A DNA stretch of 64,000 nt from Thermophilibacter provencensis. Its GTDB lineage: Bacteria > Actinomycetota > Coriobacteriia > Coriobacteriales > Atopobiaceae. A model generated the notes under the pieces. It was not told the origin of the DNA and ran no database searches. It was given only the letters and a program-made list of their open reading frames with translations. Below, piece by piece: positions 8,246-16,573 of this stretch. The stretch covers positions 496,001 to 560,000 of the forward strand of contig NZ_LT671417.1 in the NCBI RefSeq assembly GCF_900128445.1. Reading direction: 5' to 3'. Numbering within the stretch: position 1 is the stretch's first letter; each line of letters opens with the position of its first letter. The position numbers were made by a program, and so were the translations under genes.

Positions 8246-9593
8246 CGCGGCAGGCGCCGACTGCCCGAGACAGCCCGAGGAGGCGTCAGGGGTTTCGGCC
8301 CCCGATGCCGCCCGAAGGTCTTCGTCCATAGCCCGTCGCGTTGCGTGGAGCTTCTGGTGGAGGCGCCTCGTTCGGTGGGTGCTCGTCGACCTGCTGGCCC
8401 TTCTCGCTGTGCTGGCAGCCCTGTGGGTGGGATATGCTCGCTACTTGCCGGAGGGCGCGCTGACGTACCACGGCCTCGTGCCGACCGAGGGTACCTCGCT
8501 CGCCCTCGCCTGGGGCCTTGGACCTGATTCGAGCGGTCTCGGGTCGCTTGCGCTCCGGGTTGTCCCGGCGGCGGGCGGAGAGTGGTTCTTCCCTGTGGGA
8601 CGCGACCTGCTCGTCCTCTGGCCTGCCGGTGCCCTGCTCCTGGCCCTTGAGGCTCTGAGCCTGATGGGCATCTTCTCGGACATCAGGCGTGTGCGCCGCC
8701 GTCTGAAGCCGCTCAACGCCCTTGCCCTCCGGGCTGAGGCGCTTGGCTCCAAGGACATCATAGACGCGAGCAAGATCGAGAGCCTCGAGCAGGCGATCGA
8801 GCGCGCGGGCGTGGACTCGCCCCAGGTGTCGACCGGCGTGGAGGACCTTGCGAGCATCGAGGTCGCGCTGAATGGGCTTCTGCGTCAGATGCAGGAGGCC
8901 AAGCTCCAGCAGATCCGTTTTGTCTCGGACGCGAGCCACGAGCTCCGCACCCCCATTGCGGTGATTCAGGGATACGTGAACATGCTCGACCGCTGGGGCA
9001 AGGATGACCGCGCCGTGCTGGAGGAGTCCATTGCCGCCCTCAAGGTCGAGGGCGCGCACATGCAGGAGCTCGTCGAGCAGCTGCTCTTCCTGGCGCGCGG
9101 GGACTCGGGCCGTAACGTGCTGGAGCGGGTGCCGGTGAACCTGGCCGCCCTCGTGCTTGAGGTGGTCGACGAGTCCGCCATGATTGACTCGGAACACGAC
9201 TATATGTTGGGGTTTGGCCGGAAGGCGGCGGAGGATGCGCGCTACGTGGTGATAGGCGACGCCTCGATGCTCAAGCAGTCGATTCGTGTGATGGTGCAGA
9301 ATGCGGCGCGCTACTCTTCGGCGGGGACTGCGGTGACCCTGGGGGTCTCGGCAGACGAGGAGAGCGTCTCCTACTCGGTGCGCGACGAGGGCATTGGCAT
9401 GACCCCTGAGGAGGCCACGCATGTCTTCGAGCGCTTTTGGCGCGCCGACGCCGCGCGAGACGTCTCCAAGGAGGGGACGGGCCTGGGGCTCTCCATCGCC
9501 CGATGGATTGTCGAGCGCTACGGTGGGACTATCGACCTGGTCTCGCGCGAGGGGGTGGGGTCGCGCTTCACCGTGCGGATACCGCGGACGTGA
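8226..9593 (+). CDS. Sensor histidine kinase, partner of the 7550 regulator
   Basis: A 455-residue membrane kinase. Hydrophobic segments at about 50-70 and 127-149 bound a short extracytoplasmic loop of roughly 55 residues. A linker leads to the HisKA domain with the phospho-accepting H238 in S-D-A-S-H-E-L-R-T-P, then the HATPase domain with the N box (about 350-360), DEGIGM, F-E-R-F-W-R and GTGLGLSI. The gene starts 20 bases inside the upstream regulator gene. The sensed signal is unknown. Confidence 0.92.
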   Translation: MSSENPDAAGADCPRQPEEASGVSAPDAARRSSSIARRVAWSFWWRRLVRWVLVDLLALLAVLAALWVGYARYLPEGALTYHGLVPTEGTSLALAWGLGPDSSGLGSLALRVVPAAGGEWFFPVGRDLLVLWPAGALLLALEALSLMGIFSDIRRVRRRLKPLNALALRAEALGSKDIIDASKIESLEQAIERAGVDSPQVSTGVEDLASIEVALNGLLRQMQEAKLQQIRFVSDASHELRTPIAVIQGYVNMLDRWGKDDRAVLEESIAALKVEGAHMQELVEQLLFLARGDSGRNVLERVPVNLAALVLEVVDESAMIDSEHDYMLGFGRKAAEDARYVVIGDASMLKQSIRVMVQNAARYSSAGTAVTLGVSADEESVSYSVRDEGIGMTPEEATHVFERFWRADAARDVSKEGTGLGLSIARWIVERYGGTIDLVSREGVGSRFTVRIPRT

Positions 9594-9654
9594 GCGCCCT
9601 TTGTCCGGTGTAGAGACGGCGTCTCCGGAGGGTGTTTCGGAGGGTCCCGATAAA

Positions 9655-9728
9655 TAATCCGCCCTGTGGCGTCATTGGCAAAACGCCAACTGGCCTTTTG
9701 TTAACTTCCGGCGCCACAGGGCGGATTA
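9655..9728. repeat. 74-bp hairpin element (copy A) next to the nuclease-like gene
   Basis: Arms of 17 bases (9655-9671 and 9712-9728, starting TAATCCGCCC) are perfect complements around a 40-base loop. The loop has its own small stem TTGGC/GCCAA (9675-9689) and contains GCCAACTGG, the same core found in the loops of the two hairpins at 32093 and 33390. It lies 36 bases beyond the stop of the minus-strand gene 9765-10862. It is much longer and more elaborate than an ordinary terminator. Confidence 0.9.
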
Positions 9729-9764
9729 ATTTTGGCGAGCCCGCCGGGATTGGGCGTTGGTGGG

Positions 9765-10862
9765 CTAGCAGGGACCGAGCGACTCACCGCCTTCCCACGG
9801 CAGCAGGGACCAGATGAGCCTCTGCCGCGCCCTCGTCTCTTCCGGGTCCCAGACCTCATCGGTGAGCACGTCTTTTGCGCGCGGCCCGCCGAGGCGCTCC
9901 GATGCCATGAGCGCCTCAAGGATGACGATGTCGAGTCCGCCGTGGTCAAACAGGTCCTCAGAAACGACCGACATGACAATCCGGCCCTGGGCGGCCAGTT
10001 CTCGGTCCCTCCTCCTATCATCAACGTACTTCTGACGGAGGGAGGCCAGCGCGCGGCCAAGCTCGTCTTTGTTCTCGGCCGCCGTGGCAACCGATTCGAG
10101 GTCGAGGTGCCCGCGCCCGTCGTAGTTAAAGCCCACGGGACAGTCATCGAGGACTATGTCGGGCACGCGGGCGTTCGCGCACCCCCTTCTGACGAGCTCC
10201 CACGGATTGTCCTGCCGCTCGTTGAGGTGGATTCTTCGGATTCCGTATCCGTGCTCGGTGACGGGCTTCTTGAGGAGCAGCGCAATGGTCGCCTCCATTG
10301 CGGACCAGGCGTTGTCCTCAATGCTGAGAAGGGCGCGCCGCGCCGCGTTTGTCCCGGTGAGCCTGTGTGTCTCTTCTATGAAGGAGCGGATGCTCGCAAC
10401 GTCTGTGACGGGGCTGAGCCCGTGGGTGACCTTTCCAGACCGAGGATTGAGAGGATCGCGACAGAAGCTCCCGCACAGCTCATATCCCAGCAGACCGAGC
10501 GCGGCGGGTTTCATGATTGTGGCAAGCTCAACAAAGAGGAGCTCAGGGCAAGGAATCGCAAGGCTCTCCCCAAGCCGGAGAAACGACCCCTCGGGAAGTC
10601 CCGAAAGATAGAGGGTGTTCTTGAAGAAAGAGGCGAGCGGCCGCGCGCCCTTTGAGGGGACCGCCACGTAGACGGGCCGCGAGCTGCTTGGCGGGTCCGA
10701 GAGACCGAGGAGCTGATGAGGGATGATCCGCGCGGTCCACCGGTGCTGCGGATGGGGATCGGGCTCGGGGAGGCCGCAGACCTGGGCGGATGCGTATTCC
10801 CCCGAGGCCCTCACGTGACGAAGAAGCGCGAGCGCAGACAGCTTGTTGACGCAAAGACGCAC
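9765..10862 (-). CDS. AbiEi/DUF559-like putative nuclease (paralogue 1)
   Basis: A 365-residue protein that aligns over its whole length with the 396-residue product of 32167-33357. Both share C-P/G-P-E-L-L-F near 105-110, G-Y-E-L-C-G near 126-131, PDI at 234-236, G-F-N-Y-D-G-x-G-H-x-D-L at 244-255 and a basic segment D-D-x-R-R-x-R-E-L-A-A about 25 residues later, ending W-S-L-L-P-W-E. The acidic/His cluster followed by a D-x-R-R-D-R-x-L-x-x-x-G helix resembles the VSR/DUF559 endonuclease-like fold that is often fused to AbiEi-type domains in actinobacteria. That family call is by eye. Start is GTG (10860-10862). The gene stands alone, with a hairpin element downstream and AT-rich DNA upstream. 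Confidence 0.6.
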   Translation of the reverse strand: MRLCVNKLSALALLRHVRASGEYASAQVCGLPEPDPHPQHRWTARIIPHQLLGLSDPPSSSRPVYVAVPSKGARPLASFFKNTLYLSGLPEGSFLRLGESLAIPCPELLFVELATIMKPAALGLLGYELCGSFCRDPLNPRSGKVTHGLSPVTDVASIRSFIEETHRLTGTNAARRALLSIEDNAWSAMEATIALLLKKPVTEHGYGIRRIHLNERQDNPWELVRRGCANARVPDIVLDDCPVGFNYDGRGHLDLESVATAAENKDELGRALASLRQKYVDDRRRDRELAAQGRIVMSVVSEDLFDHGGLDIVILEALMASERLGGPRAKDVLTDEVWDPEETRARQRLIWSLLPWEGGESLGPC

Positions 10863-11032
10863 GGGACCTCAACTCAACCTGATTACTGTTATATAACAGA
10901 ATTAATGTACTAGATAAGTGGTATAACTCTAGAATATTCAATAAAATCAAAGAAACAAACATTGGGCACCGCTTGGCCGGGGTCATCCCTTTGGTAAGCT
11001 AGACGCGTCAAATCGAGAGCAGGGAGGCTGCG
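10863..11032. promoter_or_regulatory. AT-rich divergent promoter region with a 14-base palindrome
   Basis: The gap between the nuclease-like gene and argH is AT-rich from about 10865 to 10970, unlike its surroundings. CTGTTATATAACAG (10886-10899) is a perfect palindrome that could serve as an operator or as overlapping -10 boxes on both strands (TATAAC on each). The argH side ends in a GGGAGG ribosome site. Confidence 0.45.
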
Positions 11033-12424
11033 ATGGCGCTGTGGGGCGGCAGGTTCGAGAAGGGCGTGGACGCGTTCACGCAGGAGTTCGGTGCGAGCCT
11101 CGAGGTCGACAAGAACATGGCTGCCCAGGACATTGCCGGTAGCCGCGCTCACGCCCGCATGCTGGCCAAGCAGGGGATCATTTCTGCCGAGGATCAGGCT
11201 GCGATCGATGCGGGGCTCGCGGACATCGCGAGCCAGATCGAGGACGGCACCTTCGTCTGGGACGTCAACGACGAGGACGTTCACATGGCCGTGGAGGGCG
11301 CGCTCACGCGCAGCATCGGTGCGGCCGGGGGGCGCCTCCACACGGGCCGCAGCCGCAACGACCAGGTGGCGACCGACATTCGCCTTCTTGCCAAGGACCT
11401 CTGCGACCAGCTGCTCGCGGGCAACGTCGCCCTGCGCCGCGTCCTCCTCGAGGCGGCGGAGAAGAACCTCGACGTCGTGATGCCCGGCTACACGCACCTC
11501 CAGCACGCCCAGCCGGTGCTGCTCTCCCACCACCTGCTCGCGTACTTCTGGATGTTCTCGCGTGACTTCACCCGTCTCGCCGCGGCGCGCGTCGCGGCCG
11601 ACGCCAACCCTCTCGGCGCGGCCGCGCTCGCCGGAACCACCTATCCGCTCGACCGCGAGTGCACCACGGAGCTCCTGGGCTTCTCCCGTGCTATCCCCAA
11701 CTCGCTCGATGCCGTTTCTGACCGCGACTACCTGCTCGACCTCGAGTACGCCTGCGCCGTGGGCATGATGCACCTCTCGCGCCTGTGCGAGGAGATCGTG
11801 CTGTGGAGCTCCACGGAGTTCGGCTTCATCACGCTCTCGGACGCGTACTCAACCGGATCCTCGATCATGCCGCAGAAGAAGAACCCCGACTTCGCCGAGC
11901 TCACGCGCGGCAAGACCGGCCGCGTCTACGGCGACCTGATGGCGCTTCTCACCACGATGAAGTCGCTGCCGCTCGCCTACAACAAGGACCTCCAGGAGTG
12001 CAAGGAGGGCCCGCTCGACGCCGCGCGCACGCTCTCGGACTGCATGGAGATCGCCGCGGGGATGGTGGAGACCTGGACCGTGAACGCCGACGTCATGCTC
12101 GCCCAGGCGGGCACAGGATTCTCTGCCGCCACGGACGTGGCCGACTACCTTGCCAAGAAGGGCATGCCCTTCCGCGAGGCGCACCGCGTGGTGGGCGAGC
12201 TCGTGCTCTACTGCGAGAAGCACGACAAGGGCCTCGAGGACCTCACGGCTGAGGAGTTCGCCGCCGCGAGCCCGCTCTTCGAGGAGGACGTTGCGAAGGA
12301 CCTCGACCCGGCCGGCATCGCCAACGCACGCGTAACCTACGGCGGGACCGGTCACGACGCGGTCGTCGTACAGCTCGACGAGGCCCGCGAAACGCTTGAG
12401 AAGGACGCGGCGAGCGTCGCCTAA
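11033..12424 (+). CDS. argH: Argininosuccinate lyase
   Basis: A 463-residue fumarase-superfamily lyase that splits argininosuccinate to arginine and fumarate. The start M-A-L-W-G-G-R-F is typical; conserved features are H-T-G-R-S-R-N-D-Q-V (about 102-111), T-H-L-Q-H-A-Q-P (catalytic His region, about 156-163) and the signature G-S-S-I-M-P-Q-K-K-N-P near 280-290 with the catalytic serine. Length is normal. A GGGAGG ribosome site precedes the ATG. It is separate from argG. Confidence 0.97.
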   Translation: MALWGGRFEKGVDAFTQEFGASLEVDKNMAAQDIAGSRAHARMLAKQGIISAEDQAAIDAGLADIASQIEDGTFVWDVNDEDVHMAVEGALTRSIGAAGGRLHTGRSRNDQVATDIRLLAKDLCDQLLAGNVALRRVLLEAAEKNLDVVMPGYTHLQHAQPVLLSHHLLAYFWMFSRDFTRLAAARVAADANPLGAAALAGTTYPLDRECTTELLGFSRAIPNSLDAVSDRDYLLDLEYACAVGMMHLSRLCEEIVLWSSTEFGFITLSDAYSTGSSIMPQKKNPDFAELTRGKTGRVYGDLMALLTTMKSLPLAYNKDLQECKEGPLDAARTLSDCMEIAAGMVETWTVNADVMLAQAGTGFSAATDVADYLAKKGMPFREAHRVVGELVLYCEKHDKGLEDLTAEEFAAASPLFEEDVAKDLDPAGIANARVTYGGTGHDAVVVQLDEARETLEKDAASVA

Positions 12425-12450
12425 ATCAGATATAACCATTCACCGACTTG

Positions 12451-12476
12451 ACCCCCTCGTCTGCCGACGAGGGGGT
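12451..12476 (+). terminator. argH terminator
   Basis: ACCCCCTCGTC (12451-12461) pairs perfectly with GACGAGGGGGT (12466-12476) around TGCC, with a short T run after it. Confidence 0.85.
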
Positions 12477-12556
12477 TTGCGTCTGCGGCAAATGTGCAAG
12501 TAGGGGCATCTTCTCAGTAGGTATCCCTCTATTCCTACGCGAGAAGGGCGGGAACT

Positions 12557-14680
12557 ATGAGACGGGATCGCAGATGGGCCGCTTGGCCCCTCGCGGTGCT
12601 GCTCGGCACCGCGCTCACCCTCGCGCCCGCACTCGGGGCACACGCGTATGCCGTAGAGGGTGATGCTACCGGCGGCTCGACAGGCGTCGTCGAGCAGGGG
12701 GATCCCGCGGGAACCCCGCTCGACGCCGAGGCCCTCGCCGCCGCGATCGATGCGGGCGGCGAGGTGACGCTGACCACCGATGTGACGCTTGGGGACCTGC
12801 TGGACGTGACCAAAGACGTCACGCTCGACCTCAATGGCTTCACGCTGACGGGAGCTCTGCGCGCGAAGGGCGCGAACCTGACGGTCATTGACTCCAGCGA
12901 GGGTCAGACCGGCTCCATGGTTGACCCCTCCGACGAGTTCCCGCTGGTGAAAGGCGACGGGGCTATGGTCGTCGTCTTGGGCGGGACGTTCCACGTGGAG
13001 CCCCCGGAGGGCTTTGTCCCGGAGGGCCATGAGGTGATCGAGAAGGACGGCGTGTGGCTGGTGTGCGCGGTCTCGGAGCCCGCGCACACGCACGAACTCG
13101 TTGCCCACAAGGAGACTCCTGCGACCTGCACGACGTCGGGGACAAGGGCGTACTGGGAGTGCCTCGGCTGCGACGGAATCTTTGCGGATGCGGCCGCAAC
13201 GACGGAGGTGTCGCGTGACGAGCTGGGGATTGCGCCCGCCGGTCACGACCTCGTCCCCGTGCAGGAGGTTCCATCCACCTGTGCCGCCCCTGGCACCGCT
13301 GCCCACTGGATCTGCGAGGGCTGCGGCACGCTCTTCGGGGATGACAAGGCCGAGCGGGCCGTGGCCGCGGACGAGCTGGCGCTCCCGCTGGCGGCACACG
13401 ACCTCGAGTACGTTCCCGAGGTTCCCTCCACGTGCGTTCAGCCCGGGACGACCGAGCACTGGCACTGCTCCGTCTGTGGCGGGCGCTTTGTCGACGAGAG
13501 TGGCGCACAGGCCGTGAAGCTCGACGAGCTGGCGTTCCCGCTCGGAGCCCACGAGCTCGAAGCCGTCGAGGAGGTTCCTGCCAGCTGCACGGAGCCCGGA
13601 ACGGCCGCTCACTGGGCGTGCGCGCTCTGCGGCAAGCTCTTCGCTGACGAGGCGGGAAACGCCGAGGTGACAGCGGAGAACCTGGCCACCGCTCTCGCGC
13701 CCCACTCGCTCGCCAAGGTGGGTGGGACGCCCGCGACCTGCACCGAGCGGGGTGTTAGCGACCATTGGAAGTGCACCGTCTGCGGCGCGCTCTTCTCTGA
13801 GGAGACTGGCACGACCGAGGTGACGACCGAGCAGCTCAGGACCGCTCTCGCGCCCCACGCGCTCACGGCCGTAGCGGAGGTTCCCGCCACCTGCGAGCAG
13901 ACCGGCGTCGCGGCGCATTGGCGCTGCGCCAGCTGCGGCGGTCTTTTCAAGGACGAGGAGGGCACGCAGGCAGTCTCCATTGATGACCTGGTCGTCCCGT
14001 TTGCCGCGCACAAGCTGACGGCGCACGCCCCCAAGGCGGCCACCTGCACCGAGCCGGGCAGCCTCGCCCACTGGACGTGCGAGGTCTGCGGCAAGACCTT
14101 CCTGGACGACCGCACGCTTGAGCCTGCGGGAGACGTTGTCGTTCCCGCGACGGGCCACAAGGCCGTCCATCACGAGCGCGTCGCGCCCACGACCAAGTCG
14201 GCGGGCCGCGCGGAGTACTGGGAGTGCTCCGCCTGCGGAAAGCTCTTCTCTGAAGAGGGCATGACCAAAGAGACCACGAAGGACGAGCTTGCCCTGGCCA
14301 AGCTCGGGGTCTTCACCGTCACCTTTGACGATTGCCTCAAGGGTACGGAAGACGTCGCCTATGAGGTGACCGAGGGCCGTGCCACGCCGCGGCCCAAGGA
14401 CCCGTCCCTCAAGGGATGGAAGTTCGAAGGCTGGTACGTCTATGACGGCGGATGGGCACGCGAGGCATACGACTTCGACGCCGTCGTGACCGAGGACCTC
14501 ACGCTCTACGCCAAGTGGAGCGAGCTTCCGGACGCCGAGGCCGCAGGCGAGAAGGACGCGGAGCCCACGATCCCCGAGACCGGCGACGACCTCAACGCCG
14601 CCGCCCCCGTGGCAATCGCCCTGGTCGGGGTCGCGGCGCTCGCGGGCACCGTCATAGCGCGGCGGCGCGCGCGGAGGTAG
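12557..14680 (+). CDS. Wall-anchored surface protein with eight CxxC repeats
   Basis: A 707-residue secreted protein. A signal peptide covers residues 1-30. A short beta-rich region (about 60-165) is followed from about 178 to 580 by eight tandem repeats of roughly 50 residues with the pattern H-x-L, then P-A-T-C, then G-x-x-x-H-W-x-C-x-x-C-G-x-L-F-x-D. The eighth repeat has lost the first Cys. Next comes a Listeria-Bacteroides (InlB B-type) repeat ending L-T-L-Y-A-K-W, then IPETG (672-676), a hydrophobic helix and a basic tail: a sortase signal with I in place of L. The paired Cys could bind metal or form disulfides. Its ligand is unknown. Confidence 0.85.
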   Translation: MRRDRRWAAWPLAVLLGTALTLAPALGAHAYAVEGDATGGSTGVVEQGDPAGTPLDAEALAAAIDAGGEVTLTTDVTLGDLLDVTKDVTLDLNGFTLTGALRAKGANLTVIDSSEGQTGSMVDPSDEFPLVKGDGAMVVVLGGTFHVEPPEGFVPEGHEVIEKDGVWLVCAVSEPAHTHELVAHKETPATCTTSGTRAYWECLGCDGIFADAAATTEVSRDELGIAPAGHDLVPVQEVPSTCAAPGTAAHWICEGCGTLFGDDKAERAVAADELALPLAAHDLEYVPEVPSTCVQPGTTEHWHCSVCGGRFVDESGAQAVKLDELAFPLGAHELEAVEEVPASCTEPGTAAHWACALCGKLFADEAGNAEVTAENLATALAPHSLAKVGGTPATCTERGVSDHWKCTVCGALFSEETGTTEVTTEQLRTALAPHALTAVAEVPATCEQTGVAAHWRCASCGGLFKDEEGTQAVSIDDLVVPFAAHKLTAHAPKAATCTEPGSLAHWTCEVCGKTFLDDRTLEPAGDVVVPATGHKAVHHERVAPTTKSAGRAEYWECSACGKLFSEEGMTKETTKDELALAKLGVFTVTFDDCLKGTEDVAYEVTEGRATPRPKDPSLKGWKFEGWYVYDGGWAREAYDFDAVVTEDLTLYAKWSELPDAEAAGEKDAEPTIPETGDDLNAAAPVAIALVGVAALAGTVIARRRARR

Positions 14681-14702
14681 CGCGCCCGGACATATGACCA
14701 AA

Positions 14703-14760
14703 CGCCGTCATGACGACGGCGCCTTCGGGGCCTCGCCTTGAGCGGGGCCCCGCTCGTTTG
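14703..14760 (+). terminator. Hairpins after the surface-protein gene
   Basis: CGCCGTC/GACGGCG (14703-14721) is followed by the perfect palindrome GAGCGGGGCCCCGCTC (14740-14755) and GTTTGT. Together they probably end the surface-protein transcript. Confidence 0.6.
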
Positions 14761-14846
14761 TGGGGCGTCCGTCGGGCCATGCTTCTCACCCCGCGCCCTG
14801 CGGTAAAATCAATCCGTCGGACGCGCGCCTAAGCCGAGGAGGCCTC

Positions 14847-16193
14847 ATGATCGATCGCTACACCCGTCCTGAGATGGGCCACATCTTCTCCCTGGAGAAC
14901 AAGTACCGCATCTGGCAGGAGATTGAGGTCCTGGCCTGTGAGGCGCACGCCGAGATGGGCAAGATCGGCATCACGCGCGAAGAGGCCGCCTGGATCCGCG
15001 AGCACGCGGACTTCAACAAGGACGAGGTCGACGCCATCGAGGCCGTGACCAACCACGACGTCATCGCCTTCCTCACCAACATGGGCGAGTACATCGACCG
15101 CGATGTCCCCGAGGGCGAGCCCAAGCCGTCGCGCTGGGTGCACTTTGGCATGACCTCCTCCGACCTCGGCGACACGGCACTCTGCTACCAGCTTGTCCAG
15201 GCCACCGACATCCTCATCGAGGACTGCAGGAAGCTCGGCGAGATCTGCAAGCGTCGTGCCTTCGAGGAGCGCGACACCCTCTGCGTGGGGCGCACCCACG
15301 GCATCCACGCCGAGCCCATGACCTTTGGCATGAAGTTCGGCAGCTGGGCGTGGGAGCTCAAGCGCGACTACGGCCGCCTCAAGGACGCCCGTGCCAACGT
15401 GGCCTTTGGTGCCATCTCCGGCGCGGTGGGCACCTACTCCTCCATTGACCCCTTCGTCGAGGAGTACGTCTGCGAGCACCTTGGCCTGGTCCACGACCCG
15501 CTCTCCACGCAGGTCATCTCTCGCGACCACCACGCCTACCTCGCCGGCGTCCTGGCCACCACCGCCGCCACCTGCGAGCGCATCGCCACGGAGATCCGCA
15601 ATCTCCAGAAGACCGACACCCTCGAGGCGGAGGAGCCGTTCCGCAAGGGGCAGAAGGGCAGCTCGGCCATGCCGCACAAGCGCAATCCCATCACCGTCGA
15701 GAAGGTCTGCGGACTCTCCCGCGTGGTGAAGGCCAACGCGCAGGTTGCCTTTGACAACGTGGCCCTCTGGCACGAGCGTGACATCAGCCACAGCTCCGCC
15801 GAGCGCGTGGCGCAGGCTGACAGCTTCATCGCCCTCGACCACATGTTCCAGTGCCTCACGCGCATCGTGGACGGTCTGATTCTCTACCCGGCGCAGATGC
15901 TCGCCAACCTCAATAAGACGAGGGGCCTGATCTTCTCCTCCAAGGTCCTTCTTGCCCTGGTGGAGACGGGCATCACCCGCGAGGAGGCCTACGCCATCGT
16001 GCAGGAGAACGCCATGGCCACCTGGCGCGAGGTCCAGCAGTGCGCCGGAGGCACCACGTTCCGCGAGAAGCTCGAGGCCGACCCGCGCTGCACCGTGCCG
16101 GCCTCCGAGCTGGACAAGATCTTCGACCCGCGCGCCTTCCTCACGCGCGCCGGCGTGGTCTTTGACCGCTTGGAGCAGCTCAACTTCGATTAA
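14847..16193 (+). CDS. purB: Adenylosuccinate lyase
   Basis: A 448-residue lyase acting twice in purine synthesis, on SAICAR and on adenylosuccinate. The N-terminal R-Y-T-R-P-E-M, H-F-G-M-T-S-S-D (about 99-106), G-R-T-H-G-I-H-A-E-P (catalytic His region, about 149-158) and the signature G-S-S-A-M-P-H-K-R-N-P (about 270-280) are all present. The ATG at 14847 has a GAGGAGG ribosome site; a longer upstream frame lacks one. purC and purH are elsewhere in the window, so purine genes are dispersed here. Confidence 0.97.
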   Translation: MIDRYTRPEMGHIFSLENKYRIWQEIEVLACEAHAEMGKIGITREEAAWIREHADFNKDEVDAIEAVTNHDVIAFLTNMGEYIDRDVPEGEPKPSRWVHFGMTSSDLGDTALCYQLVQATDILIEDCRKLGEICKRRAFEERDTLCVGRTHGIHAEPMTFGMKFGSWAWELKRDYGRLKDARANVAFGAISGAVGTYSSIDPFVEEYVCEHLGLVHDPLSTQVISRDHHAYLAGVLATTAATCERIATEIRNLQKTDTLEAEEPFRKGQKGSSAMPHKRNPITVEKVCGLSRVVKANAQVAFDNVALWHERDISHSSAERVAQADSFIALDHMFQCLTRIVDGLILYPAQMLANLNKTRGLIFSSKVLLALVETGITREEAYAIVQENAMATWREVQQCAGGTTFREKLEADPRCTVPASELDKIFDPRAFLTRAGVVFDRLEQLNFD

Positions 16194-16201
16194 CCGTGCG
16201 C

Positions 16202-16280
16202 CGTGCAAAAGGGACAGTCACTTTTGCACGGCGGCGACCGACATCAGAGAGCGTGCAAAAGTGACTGTCCCTTTTGCACG
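16202..16280. repeat. Inverted pair of 29-base palindrome-like units (GGGACAGTCAC family)
   Basis: The unit at 16202-16230 begins CGTGCAAAAGGGACAGTCAC and each unit is itself a near palindrome (CGTGCAAAAG at one end, CTTTTGCACG at the other). An exact reverse-complement copy occupies 16252-16280, with 21 bases between. The whole can fold into a 29-bp stem. It ends at the ribosome site of the next gene, so it may affect that gene's translation. Confidence 0.93.
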
Positions 16281-16292
16281 GGAGGAGCGGAC

Positions 16293-16553
16293 ATGCACTA
16301 TGACTTCACCCCGCGCGGGGTCTGCTCGCGCGCCATCCACATCGACCTCACGGACGACGGCAAGACCATCGAGCAGGTCTCCTTCGAGGGCGGCTGCAAC
16401 GGCAACCTCAAGGCGGTGAGCAAGCTCGTCGCCGGCCACCCCGTCGAAGAGATCGTGGGCATCCTCTCGGGCAACACCTGCGGCCCGCGCCAGACCTCAT
16501 GCGCCGACCAGCTCGCGCGTGCCCTCACCGAGGCCACGGGCCAGGCGCGCTAG
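16293..16553 (+). CDS. TSCPD domain protein
   Basis: An 86-residue protein of the small TSCPD family (related to the C-terminal domain of some ribonucleotide reductases). It shows C-S at 10-11, F-E-G-G-C-N-G-N (about 31-38) and C-G-P-R-Q-T-S-C-A-D-Q-L near the end, the conserved cysteine pattern of the family. The function is not established; metal or iron-sulfur binding is possible. The ATG at 16293 sits eight bases after GGAGG. Extending the frame upstream would read through the inverted repeat and is rejected. Confidence 0.8.
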   Translation: MHYDFTPRGVCSRAIHIDLTDDGKTIEQVSFEGGCNGNLKAVSKLVAGHPVEEIVGILSGNTCGPRQTSCADQLARALTEATGQAR

Positions 16554-16573
16554 CGATAAGGACGGTCGATCCG

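Noticed and set aside
13100-14300. Tandem repeats as a CRISPR array
   Set aside because: The period of about 150 bases is translated throughout, diverged at DNA level, and has no spacer structure; it is a protein repeat.
12440-14701. A 753-residue minus-strand frame opposite the surface protein
   Set aside because: It mirrors the repeats of the real plus-strand gene, which has a signal peptide and sortase motif; the antisense has neither ribosome site nor recognisable domain.
16203-16292. Longer start for the TSCPD gene inside the inverted repeat
   Set aside because: The extension is coded entirely by the repeat and the only ribosome site lies after it, before ATG 16293.
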